Assembly (NCBI RefSeq): GCF_019956415.1
Contig: NZ_JAHBDK010000075.1
Location: 62,001-126,000 of the forward strand
From: Pseudomonas sp. GL-B-19
GTDB lineage: Bacteria > Pseudomonadota > Gammaproteobacteria > Pseudomonadales > Pseudomonadaceae
DNA: 64,000 nucleotides
Direction of reading: 5' to 3'
The notes beneath the pieces were generated by a model, which saw nothing but the letters and a program-made list of their open reading frames with translations, had not been told where the DNA came from and did not search any database. Below are positions 53,983-63,541 of this stretch, piece after piece. Each line of letters starts with the position of its first letter. Position 1 is the stretch's first letter. The translations under genes and the position numbers were made by a program.

Positions 53983-55416
53983 ATGGAACTTCATGTTGTC
54001 ATCAACGGCCGCAAGGACCTGGCAGGCCAGTTGTACAACCAACTGCGCAGCGCCATCGAATCCGGGCGCCTGGCCGCCGGGACACAGCTGCCGCCCAGCC
54101 GCTTGCTGGCCGAACAACTGGGAATTTCGCGCAAGACCATTTCCGACACGTACTCGCAACTGACCTACGAAAACTTCCTCATTGGTGTGATCGGCAAAGG
54201 CACCTACGTGAATGCCCGGCCGTCCAAAATCACCCGTAAACAAAGCCATTCCGAGCTGGCGAGTTTTGAGGTCATCGAATCCTGGCGCAATCTGCCGGTG
54301 TTCCTGCGTCATCCGACACTGGAAGGGTCGTTGCGCTATGACTTCATTGGCGGCGCCGTCAGCAAGGGCCAATTCCCGCAGGATGACTGGCGTCGCTGCA
54401 CGTCCCACGCCTTGCGCCAGATGGCGGGCTCAAAAGGCCTCTACAGCCTGCCCGAAGGCCTGCCGGCGCTGCGCAATGCCATCGCCCGGCATATCGCGTT
54501 TTCCCGCGGGGTCATTTGCCAGGACGAGGACGTGGTGGTGTGCAATGGCGCGCAACAGGCGCTGGACCTGATTTCCCGGGTGATGACCCACCCCGGCAGC
54601 ATTGTCGCCATGGAAGACCCTGGCTACCCGCCGGCACGCCTGTTGTTTGGTTCGCACGGCGCCACGGTGATCGGTGTACCGGTGGATGCCGAAGGCATTC
54701 AGGTAGACCAAATCCCCCTCGGCACGCGGCTGATTTACGTCACACCGTCCCATCAGTTCCCGCTCGGCCTGCCGATGAGCCAGGAACGCCGGGTAGCGCT
54801 GCTGGAACGGGCTTATGAACTGGGCGCAATCATCATCGAGGACGATTACGACAGCGAATTTCGCTACGAGTGCCGCCCTGCCGATTCGCTGCAAAGCATG
54901 GATGAGCGCGGGGTCGTCGCGTACGTCGGGACTTTCTCGAAAACCTTGCTGCCGGAGTTGCGCCTCGGCTATGCGATTTTGCCCCCGGCGATTCTCGAAG
55001 CGGTGATCCGCGCCAAGCAACTCACCGACCTGCACACCTCCACACTGCCACAGTGGGCGCTGGCCAAATTCATCGCCGAAGGCTGCCTGCTCAAGCACAT
55101 CCGCCGCTGCCACACGATCTATGCCGGGCGTCGCGAACGGATTCTGGCGCGCATGGCGGGCGACCTTTCGCCATGGTTCGAGCCGGTGCCCACCACGGCC
55201 GGGTTCCACCTGGTAGTGATGTGCAAAGTGCCTATCGATCTCCCATTGGTAATCGAGTTGGCCAAAAAGGTGGAGGTCGGGCTCTATTCCATCGAAGCCT
55301 TTTACTTCCAGCAAGCGCCGCAGGCCGGGCTGTTGCTGGGTTTTGGCGCCATTGAAACCCTGGACATCGACACCGCTCTGGACCGTATGCGCGACATTCT
55401 GCAGCAGGTGGCCTGA
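53983..55416 (+). CDS. MocR/PdxR-like (GntR-aminotransferase) regulator
   Basis: 477 residues: a winged helix (about 1-80; LPPSRLLAEQLGISRKTISD) and an aminotransferase domain with PLP lysine K320 in VGTFSKTLLPELRLGY and the Asp-rich IIIEDDYDSEFRY. It is nearer to PdxR/GabR types than to the MpaR-like protein at 8393. It probably responds to a PLP-linked amine and controls the divergent AhpD-family gene. ATG at 53983 follows GCAGGAG. Confidence 0.92.
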   Translation: MELHVVINGRKDLAGQLYNQLRSAIESGRLAAGTQLPPSRLLAEQLGISRKTISDTYSQLTYENFLIGVIGKGTYVNARPSKITRKQSHSELASFEVIESWRNLPVFLRHPTLEGSLRYDFIGGAVSKGQFPQDDWRRCTSHALRQMAGSKGLYSLPEGLPALRNAIARHIAFSRGVICQDEDVVVCNGAQQALDLISRVMTHPGSIVAMEDPGYPPARLLFGSHGATVIGVPVDAEGIQVDQIPLGTRLIYVTPSHQFPLGLPMSQERRVALLERAYELGAIIIEDDYDSEFRYECRPADSLQSMDERGVVAYVGTFSKTLLPELRLGYAILPPAILEAVIRAKQLTDLHTSTLPQWALAKFIAEGCLLKHIRRCHTIYAGRRERILARMAGDLSPWFEPVPTTAGFHLVVMCKVPIDLPLVIELAKKVEVGLYSIEAFYFQQAPQAGLLLGFGAIETLDIDTALDRMRDILQQVA

Positions 55417-55539
55417 CGGATTGGTCTGCGGCTTTACCGGGCGTTTGGCTATTGGCGGTCCGGGGAAGCAGGCCTATCCTGCCTAAGCGTTATCCCTCAA
55501 TGAGCAGGATTCGTCCGGCCTGATTCAGGAGCGTGAGCA

Positions 55540-55833
55540 ATGTCCAACGAAGTGATTAATACCGTACAGGTGCAGGCTGCCCCCGGCCGCTCGGATGAGC
55601 TGGGTAAGCAACTGCAAAAGATTGTCGAAACCCTGCGCGAACTACCGGGCTGCGACTCCTATATGGTCGACCGTTGCCCCGAGGACACCAACCGCTGGAC
55701 CGTCAGCGCCCACTGGCAATCGGAAGCGGCCATGCGGCAGCATTTCAATTGCCCTGAGGTCCAGGGCTTTATCGGCCTGATCGACAATCAATTGGCGAAT
55801 GCTGTGGATTTCAACAGCTTCCCGATCCGCTAA
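55540..55833 (+). CDS. Antibiotic biosynthesis monooxygenase (ABM) domain protein
   Basis: 97-residue dimeric ferredoxin-like-fold protein. NTVQVQAAPGRSDELGKQL opens the domain, followed by GCDSYMVDRCPEDTNRW and SEAAMRQHF. Members are cofactor-free quinol monooxygenases or heme-degrading proteins; this one lacks an assignable substrate. CAGGAGCGTGAGCA precedes the ATG. Confidence 0.9.
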   Translation: MSNEVINTVQVQAAPGRSDELGKQLQKIVETLRELPGCDSYMVDRCPEDTNRWTVSAHWQSEAAMRQHFNCPEVQGFIGLIDNQLANAVDFNSFPIR

Positions 55834-55951
55834 AACGCCCAACATTGCGGTGTAGGATTGGTCCCCCAAGCTTCCCGAATATTGGCTGTTTGATTGCCCT
55901 ACCCTGCGGACTATCGTTGCTCCTGACGATAACCACCGCAGGTAATGACCC

Positions 55952-56365
55952 ATGAAAACGTTGCGTTTCCTTGCTGCCCCGCTCGCTGCCCTCGCCCTGA
56001 CCATTTCGGCTGCTGCCATTGCTCATGAAGGCCCTTCTGAAAAGGTCACGGTGCTGCAGGATCAGATGCTGAAAAATGTGCCCGGCAAAAAGGCGTTGAT
56101 GATCGAAGTCGATTACGAGCCCGGGCAATCGTCCATTGCCCACAAACACGAAGGCACCGCCATGGCCTACGTGATATCCGGGGAGATTATTTCCCAGGTC
56201 AAAGGTGAACAACCCGTCACTTACAAGGCCGGCCAATACTGGTATGAACCGGCGGGATCGGAACACTTGGTGTCAAAAAACGCCAGTGCCACCCAGCCTG
56301 CCAAACTGCTGGTGTTTATGGTGTTGTCTCCGGATGAAAAAGTGTTGATCCCATTGGAAAACTGA
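55952..56365 (+). CDS. Secreted cupin-domain protein
   Basis: 137 residues with a signal peptide (ending AAAIAHEGP). The cupin metal motifs are HKHEGTAMAYVISGE (His, His, Glu) and YEPAGSEHLVSKN (His), so metal binding is likely. The substrate is unknown. A terminator follows directly. Confidence 0.9.
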   Translation: MKTLRFLAAPLAALALTISAAAIAHEGPSEKVTVLQDQMLKNVPGKKALMIEVDYEPGQSSIAHKHEGTAMAYVISGEIISQVKGEQPVTYKAGQYWYEPAGSEHLVSKNASATQPAKLLVFMVLSPDEKVLIPLEN

Positions 56366-56393
56366 TACCTGTACGTACAGCTATAAATAAAAC

Positions 56394-56421
56394 GGCTCGA
56401 ACTTCGATTTCGGGCCTTTTT
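56394..56421 (+). terminator. Rho-independent terminator after the cupin gene
   Basis: GGCTCGAA and TTCGGGCC pair with one G-T, with a 6-nt loop, followed by TTTTTA. Confidence 0.75.
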
Positions 56422-56593
56422 ATTTCTCTACGTAATCAACCGCCCCTGTTTAAACCCAATAAAACTATTCACCTCCCGAGAAGCGCGCATTTTTGCTATT
56501 TAATTCAGCAAAGACAGGTTTAGTCTGGATTTACCGCTGGAGAACACCGGCACACTAACTTTCCGACACAAGATGTTTCACGGGAGTAACACC

Positions 56594-57304
56594 ATGAAAC
56601 TTGCGCTTGCCAGTACCCTGACGATGACCGTTGTTTTAACAGGCTGCTCGATCCCCACCGCGCCGAGCGCTGTATCTTCTCTGGAGGGCATCTTTACCGA
56701 GCCCGTTGGCCGCAGCAATGCCACGCTCATTCCGAATGGCAGTAACGTCTCGCTGGGCATTGTCTACAGTCAAAACACCCAAACCAATCGCGCCTACCTC
56801 CAGGACTATCGAGCCAACGCTGGCACCGGTTTCGGCCAGAGCCTGTTGGTTCAGTCGATTCATGACGCCTTCGTGACAACCTCCAACCCCGACCTCGCCG
56901 TGGATTGGGTCAAAGCATCGTTGCAGCGCCAGTTCGGCTCGGTCACGGTGTACCCGGACATGCAAAGCCTCAAGGCTGCGAAACCGGATGTGACCGCCAT
57001 TGTCGACAGCCGCAGCCAATTGATGACCTCGCGCAGTTCGGATTTAGAGGCTCACGTCAGTGCAGATTTCTATGACGCCAACTTGAATTACATTGGCACC
57101 GCACAAGGGCATGACGCCAAAACGGTGAGCCCTCTTTGGGCGGACTTTGAACCGAGCCCAAAGATAGTGGCGGATATTAACGAGCAACAGAATGTGCAAG
57201 TTAGAGCACTGCAAAAGTTTGACCAGTCGCTCAGCAATTTATTGACCAAGCCGGCAGACAAAGTAGCGATTATTGATAATAAAACCAGCGGAAAGTTGTA
57301 TTAA
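56594..57304 (+). CDS. Hypothetical lipoprotein (236 aa)
   Basis: Signal peptide with lipobox (VVLTGCSIPT), then a mixed alpha/beta periplasmic body of about 215 residues (IPNGSNVSLGIVYSQN, FGSVTVYPDMQSLKAAKPDV). I recognise no family with confidence; the overall look is of a small envelope lipoprotein that forms assemblies. GGGAG lies before the ATG at 56594, and the extension to 56573 is rejected. It is transcribed alone toward a large palindrome and the gdhB terminator. Confidence 0.75.
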   Translation: MKLALASTLTMTVVLTGCSIPTAPSAVSSLEGIFTEPVGRSNATLIPNGSNVSLGIVYSQNTQTNRAYLQDYRANAGTGFGQSLLVQSIHDAFVTTSNPDLAVDWVKASLQRQFGSVTVYPDMQSLKAAKPDVTAIVDSRSQLMTSRSSDLEAHVSADFYDANLNYIGTAQGHDAKTVSPLWADFEPSPKIVADINEQQNVQVRALQKFDQSLSNLLTKPADKVAIIDNKTSGKLY

Positions 57305-57311
57305 GGCTAAT

Positions 57312-57418
57312 GGCCCCATCGCGGGCAAGTCGGATCGCCGCACCGCCGTTCCTACAGTTGGAACACATCCCACTGTAGGAACGGCGGTGCGGCGATCCGA
57401 CTTGCCCGCGATGGGGCC
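57312..57418. repeat. Perfect 47-bp inverted repeat
   Basis: Two exact 47-bp inverted arms with a 13-nt loop. Their unit, GGCGGTGCGGCGATCCGACT and following TGCCCGCGA, recurs inside the DUF4381 and batD genes at 31052 and 33990. Confidence 0.95.
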
Positions 57419-57450
57419 TGAACAGACACCCAATAACCATCAGACAAAAA

Positions 57451-57480
57451 AAAGCCCCGCATGTCGCCATGCGGGGCTTT
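57451..57480. terminator. Bidirectional terminator between the lipoprotein gene and gdhB
   Basis: AAAGCCCCGCATG and CATGCGGGGCTTT form a 13-bp stem with a 4-nt loop, with T-runs on both strands; it can serve both convergent genes. Confidence 0.92.
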
Positions 57481-57496
57481 TTCATTCAGCGCCTGA

Positions 57497-60400
57497 TCAG
57501 GCCGCCGGCTCCAGCTCTTCGCTGACAGGTGCAATGGCAGTCACCACCGCTTGCCCGCTCAACGCCAGGTCCAGCAGTTCGCGGTTGGCCACCGCGTACA
57601 TGGCGTAGTCCGTACCGCTGGCGGCACGGAGTTCCACCAGCATGGCGCGCCAGCGTTCGATCATGCCTTCGTGCTCTTCCATCCACAGCGCCAGGCGTGT
57701 TTCCACGTCCTGAGTGCCGTCGCCCTGTTGCAGGACGGAGATGGTGATCGCACGTTGCTGCCAGTCGACGTCATCACGGAACGCTTCACGGGCCAGGGCT
57801 TGCCAGTTGTTTTCAACCGGCAGAGCGCTGATCTGTTGCAGGTACCAGGTGATGTCCAGCGCGCTACCAACGGCGAAGTAAGCCTTCGCGACGTCTGCTG
57901 CGTTCTGACCGGTAACGTCCGACGCTTCGATGATCGGCAGCAAGGTGTACAGGTGAGTGGTGCCTGCAACCATGCGCGCCAGCAACTCAGGTACGCCAGC
58001 CGCGACGTAGGCCTGATAGCGGGTCTGCCAGCCTTCGCGAGTCGGGCCTTCCAGCAGTTCGTCGAGCTTGAGGCCCAGCGCTGCCAGATGTGGACCGAAG
58101 TGCGCGACGTCACGAGCCGCATTCTGCTCGTTGCGACGGCTGCGCAGGAACCAGCGCGTGGCTCGGCGGCCCAGACGCATCAGCTCGTCCATCAGCTCCA
58201 GTTGCACGTCAGCGGAAACCTGGTAATCCAGGGCCTCTATCTGCCGGAACCAGTGCGGGAGGTGGAAGATATCCCGAACTATTACATACGCACCCGCAAC
58301 ATTCGCCGGGCTCATGCCGGTCGACTCTTTGAGTCGTTGAACGAAGGTGATGCCCATGTGGTTGACCAGGTCGTTGGCGATCTGGGTGCTGACGATTTCG
58401 CGCTTCAGACGGTGACGGCGCATGGCTTCGGAGAACTTGCTCACCAGGGTCGGCGGGAAAGCGGTTTCCATGTCACGGGTCAGGTAGTCGTCATCCGGCA
58501 CCAGGGAGTTAAGCAACTGCTCCTTGAGGTCGATCTTGCTGTAGGAGATCAGCACCGAGAGCTCTGCACGGGTCAGGCCGTGGCCTGTCGCAATGCGCTC
58601 GTTGATCGCTTCTTCCGCGGGCAAGAACTCGATGGCGCGATCCAGCTTGCCACGGCCTTCCAGATCGTTCATCAGGCGCTTGTATTCAGCGATACGCGGC
58701 AAGGCACGACGCGCTGCCAGGGACAGGGCCTGAGTCTGCTTGTAGTTGTTGCCCAGCACCAGATTGCCGACTTCGTCGGTCATGCTCGCCAGCAACTGGT
58801 TACGTTGCTTGTCGGTCATGTCACCGGCGTGAACCACTTCGTTCAGCAGGATCTTGATGTTTACTTCGTGGTCGGAGCAGTCAACGCCACCGGCGTTGTC
58901 GATGAAGTCGGTGTTGGAACCGCCGCCATTGAGACCGAATTCGACACGACCCAGTTGGGTCATACCGAGGTTACCGCCCTCGCCCACGACTTTGCAGCGC
59001 AGTTCGTTGCCGTTCACGCGCAGTGCATCGTTGGCCTTGTCGCCGACATCGGCGTGGCTTTCGCTGCTGGCTTTGACGTACGTACCGATACCGCCGTTCC
59101 ACAACAGGTCTACTGGTGCCTTGAGCAAGGCATTGAGCAGTTCGGTCGGGGTCAGTTTGTCGGCCTGAATGTCGAAGCGCTCTTTCATCTGCTCGGAGAT
59201 GGCAATGCTCTTCGCGCTACGGGAGAAGATCCCGCCGCCTTCGGACATGATGCTGGTGTCGTAATCCGACCAGGCCGAACGCGGCAGGTCGAACAGGCGC
59301 TGACGCTCGGCGAAGCTGTTCGCCGGCTCCGGATTCGGGTCGATGAAGATGTGCAGGTGGTTGAACGCAGCCACCAGTTGCAGCGTCTCGGACATCAACA
59401 GACCGTTACCGAATACGTCACCGGCCATGTCGCCGACACCGACCACGGTGATGCTGTCTTTCTGGACATTGATGCCGCGTTCGCGGAAGTGACGTTGAAC
59501 GCCAACCCACGCGCCCTTGGCGGTGATGCCCATTTTCTTGTGGTCGTAACCGGCGGAACCGCCGGAAGCGAACGCGTCACCCAGCCAGAAGCCGTAATCG
59601 ATGGCGATACCGTTGGCGATGTCGGAGAAGGTCGCAGTGCCCTTATCCGCAGCAACGACCAGGTACGGGTCATCGTCGTCATGACGCACGACGTTGGCCG
59701 GCGGAACCAGCGCGCCGTCTTTCAGGTTGTCGGTGATGTCCAACAGGCCCGAAATGAAGATGCGGTAGCAGGCGATGCCCTCGGCCGCGATCTCGTCACG
59801 GCTGCCGCCCAGTGGCAGGCGACGCGGCAGGAAGCCGCCCTTCGCGCCGACTGGCACGATGACCGAGTTCTTCACTTGTTGGGCTTTTACCAGGCCCAGG
59901 ACTTCGGTGCGGTAGTCTTCTTCACGGTCGGACCAGCGCAGACCGCCACGCGCCACGTTGCCGAAGCGCAGGTGCACGCCTTCGACGCGAGGCGAGTAAA
60001 CGAAGATTTCGAACTTCGGTACTGGCTTCGGCAGCTCTGGAATCTGGTGCGGGTTGAACTTGAAGCTGAAGTACGACTTGTTATGGCCGTTGGCGTCAGT
60101 CTGATAGAAGTTGGTGCGCAGGGTGGCCTTGATCAGGTCCAGGTAGCGACGCAGGATGCGGTCTTCGTTCAGCACCTGGACGTCGTCCAGTGCGCTCAGA
60201 ATCGCGTGTTCCAGACGTTGCTGCTTGTCTTCCAGGTCGTCGTCGGACAGCTTGCGTGCCAGATAGAAACGGGTTTTGAACAACCGGGTCAACTCGCGAG
60301 CGATGTCGGTGTGGTTGTTCAGGGTGCTGGCGATGTAGCCCAGGTCGAAGCCCAGACGAATCTGCTTCATGTAGCGCGCATAAGCACGCAGCAGCGCCAC

Positions 60401-62398
60401 ATCGCGCCACGGCAGGCCGGCGGTCAGCACCAGGCGGTTGAACGCATCGTTCTCGGCATCGCCACGCACGATGTGGACGAACGCGTCCTGCAAGGTGTCG
60501 TTGAGTTGCTGAATGTCGAGTTCCAGGCCTTCAGCAGCGGTGAACGCGAAGTCGTGAATCCAGAACTCTCGGCCATTAGTGTGGCGCAGGCGATACGGGA
60601 ATTCACCCAGCACGCGCAGGCCCAGGTTTTCCAGGATCGGCAACACGTCGGACAGCGCCAGCGGCGTATCGGCGTGGTACAGCTTGCAGTGCAGCATGCG
60701 CTGGCCGGACACCTGACCCAGTGGCTGATAGAAACTCATCACCAATGGATTTTTTTCGTTCAGGCTCAGCAGGTGTTGCATGTCGACCACCGCCGAGTGG
60801 GCGGCGAAACGCTCACGGTAACCGGCCGGGAAGCCTTTCGGAAAGTCGGCCAGCACATTGGTGCCGTGGGCTTCGCCGAAGCTTTCCACTACCAGACTGG
60901 CGTAGTCGTCCTGCCAGCTGCGGCAAGCCTGAACCACTTCTTTTTCCAGCAGAACCGGGTCGATGTCGAGGCGGTTTTTCGGGTCGACGCGCAGGATCAG
61001 TTGCACGCGGGCCAGCACGGACTCGGAGAAGAATGTCCAGAACTCGCAATCCGAGGCTTTCAGGCGATCCATCAGCACTTGCTGGATTTTCTGGCGCACT
61101 TCGGTGGAGTAGATGTCGCGTGGCACGTAAGCCAGGCAGTAGCAGAAACGGCCGTACGGGTCTTTGCGCAGGAACACGCGGATCTTATTGCGTTCCTGGA
61201 TCTGCACGATCGACATCACGGTGCTGAACAGTTCGTCGACCGGGGTCTGGAACAGGTCATCGCGCGGCAGCACTTCGACCACCTGCGCCAGTTCCTTGCC
61301 CAGGTGAGCCTTGGCCTGGAAGCCGGAACGGCGTTCGATTTCTTCGACCTTGCGGCGGATGTACGGAATAACCCGCACGCTCTCGCCATACACCGATGAG
61401 GTGTACAGGCCCATGAAACGGCATTCCTTGATGACGTTGCCGTGAGCATCGATTTCACGGATCGACACGTAATCCGGGTAAGCCGGACGGTGTACACGGC
61501 TTGGGTGCGCGGCCTTGGCGAACGACAACAGGGTCGGTTCGCGCAGGTAATTCACGGCGTAGTCTTCGATGCGCAGGTCATCGTAGGTCAGGCCGGTGCG
61601 CAGCAATTTGGTCAGGCCGAGGAAGGAATCCTGGTCGTAGACGATGTGGCCGCCGTCGGCTTCATCGCGAACCACGAACTCTTCGTAGCCCAGGAACGTG
61701 AAGTGGTTACCCACCAGCCATTCCAGGAAGCTTTTGATTTCGGCTTTTTCTTCAGGGTCGACCGCAAACTGACTGTTATCCAGGCCAGTGAGGATTTCCT
61801 GGACCTTGGTTTTCATCGGCTCGAAATCGGCGACCGCGACGCGGACTTCACCGAGGACCTGTTCCAGCTCTTTGCTCAGGACATTGAGCTCGGCCGTGTT
61901 GGCGCAACGGTCGATTTCCAGGTACATCAGCGATTCTTGAAGAATGCCTTCGCCCTGGGTGCCTTTGGGCAGGATTTCCAGCAACTCGCCTTTGCTGCCG
62001 CGACGAACGCTCAGCACAGTGGTTTGCAGGGTATGAATGCTGTAGCCGCGACGGTTCAGCTCGGTACGCACCGAGTCCACCAGGAATGGCAGGTCGTGGT
62101 GCAGCACTTCGACCGCGGTGTGGGTCGACTGCCAGCCGTGGCGTTCGTAATCAGGGTTGTAGACGCGCACTTGCGGTTGCGCGTGATCGAAGCGCTCAAG
62201 CAGGCGCCACGCAGAAAGGGTGCAGCCGGCGAGGTCGGACAACCGACGTTGGGTCAGCTCGTCCAGGGAAATGATGCCGAAGAATTGTTCAGCGAACAAC
62301 GCCACTTGTGGCAGTGCCTGTTCACTGATGTGCTGTGCCAGTGCCGCTTGCAGTTGGTGCTGGAAGTCGGCTTTGCTGGCTGCGGTGAAGAACGCCAT
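57497..62398 (-). CDS. gdhB: NAD-specific glutamate dehydrogenase, 180-kDa class
   Basis: Catabolic enzyme converting glutamate to 2-oxoglutarate and ammonium with NAD; cytoplasmic. At 1633 residues it fits the large class known in P. aeruginosa (PA3068). A long N-terminal regulatory part (about 1-700, ACT-like and helical regions) leads to the catalytic core with IVPVGAKGGFLPRRLP, GDAFASGGSAGYDHKKMGIT and VGVGDMAGDVFGNGLL for NAD binding; a C-terminal helical part follows. The start at 62396-62398 (MAFFTAASKADF) follows GGAG; the frame open to 62446 is not used. Arginine-dependent control is known for P. aeruginosa GdhB but is not visible here. Confidence 0.96.
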   Translation of the reverse strand: MAFFTAASKADFQHQLQAALAQHISEQALPQVALFAEQFFGIISLDELTQRRLSDLAGCTLSAWRLLERFDHAQPQVRVYNPDYERHGWQSTHTAVEVLHHDLPFLVDSVRTELNRRGYSIHTLQTTVLSVRRGSKGELLEILPKGTQGEGILQESLMYLEIDRCANTAELNVLSKELEQVLGEVRVAVADFEPMKTKVQEILTGLDNSQFAVDPEEKAEIKSFLEWLVGNHFTFLGYEEFVVRDEADGGHIVYDQDSFLGLTKLLRTGLTYDDLRIEDYAVNYLREPTLLSFAKAAHPSRVHRPAYPDYVSIREIDAHGNVIKECRFMGLYTSSVYGESVRVIPYIRRKVEEIERRSGFQAKAHLGKELAQVVEVLPRDDLFQTPVDELFSTVMSIVQIQERNKIRVFLRKDPYGRFCYCLAYVPRDIYSTEVRQKIQQVLMDRLKASDCEFWTFFSESVLARVQLILRVDPKNRLDIDPVLLEKEVVQACRSWQDDYASLVVESFGEAHGTNVLADFPKGFPAGYRERFAAHSAVVDMQHLLSLNEKNPLVMSFYQPLGQVSGQRMLHCKLYHADTPLALSDVLPILENLGLRVLGEFPYRLRHTNGREFWIHDFAFTAAEGLELDIQQLNDTLQDAFVHIVRGDAENDAFNRLVLTAGLPWRDVALLRAYARYMKQIRLGFDLGYIASTLNNHTDIARELTRLFKTRFYLARKLSDDDLEDKQQRLEHAILSALDDVQVLNEDRILRRYLDLIKATLRTNFYQTDANGHNKSYFSFKFNPHQIPELPKPVPKFEIFVYSPRVEGVHLRFGNVARGGLRWSDREEDYRTEVLGLVKAQQVKNSVIVPVGAKGGFLPRRLPLGGSRDEIAAEGIACYRIFISGLLDITDNLKDGALVPPANVVRHDDDDPYLVVAADKGTATFSDIANGIAIDYGFWLGDAFASGGSAGYDHKKMGITAKGAWVGVQRHFRERGINVQKDSITVVGVGDMAGDVFGNGLLMSETLQLVAAFNHLHIFIDPNPEPANSFAERQRLFDLPRSAWSDYDTSIMSEGGGIFSRSAKSIAISEQMKERFDIQADKLTPTELLNALLKAPVDLLWNGGIGTYVKASSESHADVGDKANDALRVNGNELRCKVVGEGGNLGMTQLGRVEFGLNGGGSNTDFIDNAGGVDCSDHEVNIKILLNEVVHAGDMTDKQRNQLLASMTDEVGNLVLGNNYKQTQALSLAARRALPRIAEYKRLMNDLEGRGKLDRAIEFLPAEEAINERIATGHGLTRAELSVLISYSKIDLKEQLLNSLVPDDDYLTRDMETAFPPTLVSKFSEAMRRHRLKREIVSTQIANDLVNHMGITFVQRLKESTGMSPANVAGAYVIVRDIFHLPHWFRQIEALDYQVSADVQLELMDELMRLGRRATRWFLRSRRNEQNAARDVAHFGPHLAALGLKLDELLEGPTREGWQTRYQAYVAAGVPELLARMVAGTTHLYTLLPIIEASDVTGQNAADVAKAYFAVGSALDITWYLQQISALPVENNWQALAREAFRDDVDWQQRAITISVLQQGDGTQDVETRLALWMEEHEGMIERWRAMLVELRAASGTDYAMYAVANRELLDLALSGQAVVTAIAPVSEELEPAA

Positions 62399-62901
62399 CT
62401 GTGGTACTCCGCTTGGGCTTGTTATTGATGGAAGCGTCGCGTGCAAAACCCCTTTCGGGGCGATCCGTCACCCTGCTCCTGATTCTCGGGCAGAGGAAAC
62501 AGGGGGACAGGTGGGTGAAGCTGGACGAGACACTCGGGTCACATTCACCTTCCATGAATGGGCATCTGCAAAAGCGACTGAACTGCGTGCAGCGCAATGC
62601 CTTTACAGGTGCTCATCCGTTGCGCAGCTTAACGAGTGCGGCAAGGCCCATGCTTGCGGTGCTGCGACATATTCGGTCATCGGTACGCTACTGGCGGCAC
62701 GCGCCTCGAACAACACTAGCAGCCGTGGGCAAAAACGGGCGTTTTATCCCCGGTTTTCCGGCACCCGCGTACCAGAAATGACCAGTAACACTCTAAGCGT
62801 CCGCGCCCCTCCTCTGACACTCAACCGAGCAGAAATTCCCTTGTGCTGGCAGAATTGTGTTTTGTTCGTCTTCACCATGCTCGTCGAGCCAGGAATTCCC
62901 C
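62399..62901. other. Intergenic region upstream of gdhB
   Basis: About 500 bp between divergent genes with no convincing ORF. A small hairpin, CCCC TTTC GGGG (62449-62460), lies about 50 nt before gdhB and would sit in its leader if transcription starts further up. I cannot assign promoters. Confidence 0.5.
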
Positions 62902-63255
62902 ATGCAAATGACCACCGCCCTCTTGATTGTGAACCCTTGCGATGACGAGGAAGACAACATGGCCATGCTCTGCTGCCACAGCGATCAGGGCGATATGTTC
63001 CTGATGACCCGCTACCCGGACGAGGACGAACTGGAAATCACCCTCGACGACGAACCTTCGACGCTGGACGGCGTGAAAGTCACCCTCAGCCCTACCCGCC
63101 TGCTGATTGAAATCGCCGCGGCGGATGTGGATGCGCTGAATGGGGATGATTCTTTGGAAATCATTCACAACACGGATGCGGGTGATTTGGCAGAAGTGGA
63201 AGAAACCTTGCAGAACATTCTCAAGGGGACTGGTACCTATGTAAGCCAGCTCTGA
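62902..63255 (+). CDS. Conserved acidic hypothetical protein (117 aa), PA3069-like position
   Basis: A 117-residue soluble, strongly acidic protein (MQMTTALLIVNPCDDEEDN; DEDELEITLDDEPSTLDGV). No known motif is visible. AGGA precedes ATG 62902. Its position between gdhB and a MoxR gene equals that of the small gene PA3069 in P. aeruginosa, so the order is conserved. Confidence 0.82.
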   Translation: MQMTTALLIVNPCDDEEDNMAMLCCHSDQGDMFLMTRYPDEDELEITLDDEPSTLDGVKVTLSPTRLLIEIAAADVDALNGDDSLEIIHNTDAGDLAEVEETLQNILKGTGTYVSQL

Positions 63256-63278
63256 ATCTCAGCGCCTGTGCCGGCCCC

Positions 63279-63364
63279 TTCGCGAGCAGGCTCGCTCCCA
63301 CATTTGATTGCATTTTCATGAAACAACCCGGTCACCTGTGGGAGCGAGCCTGCTCGCGATGAGG
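63279..63364. repeat. REP pair (REPIN-like)
   Basis: CTTCGCGAGCAGGCTCGCTC and GGGAGCGAGCCTGCTCGCGA in opposite orientation with a 40-nt spacer, between the acidic protein and the second MoxR gene. Confidence 0.93.
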
Positions 63365-63541
63365 CCAGAGAGCTCAACGTCCGCCCCCCCGCCCTGCAAA
63401 CTTCGTAAAGTTTCGCCAATCATTTCCCGCACTTTGCACAAAATGCCGTTAGTCGCCGCCCCCCGCGATGGATTAAAGTAACGCCCCCAGCCCAGGCGTT
63501 ATTCGAACGCCTTCGGCCACCTTCTCCAGGAACAGTCATCG

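Noticed and set aside
57551..61399. 1282-codon plus-strand open frame
   Set aside because: It lies wholly antisense to gdhB. Its translation is rich in Gln, His, Val and Arg, with none of the motifs of a real family; GC-rich third positions keep the opposite strand open.
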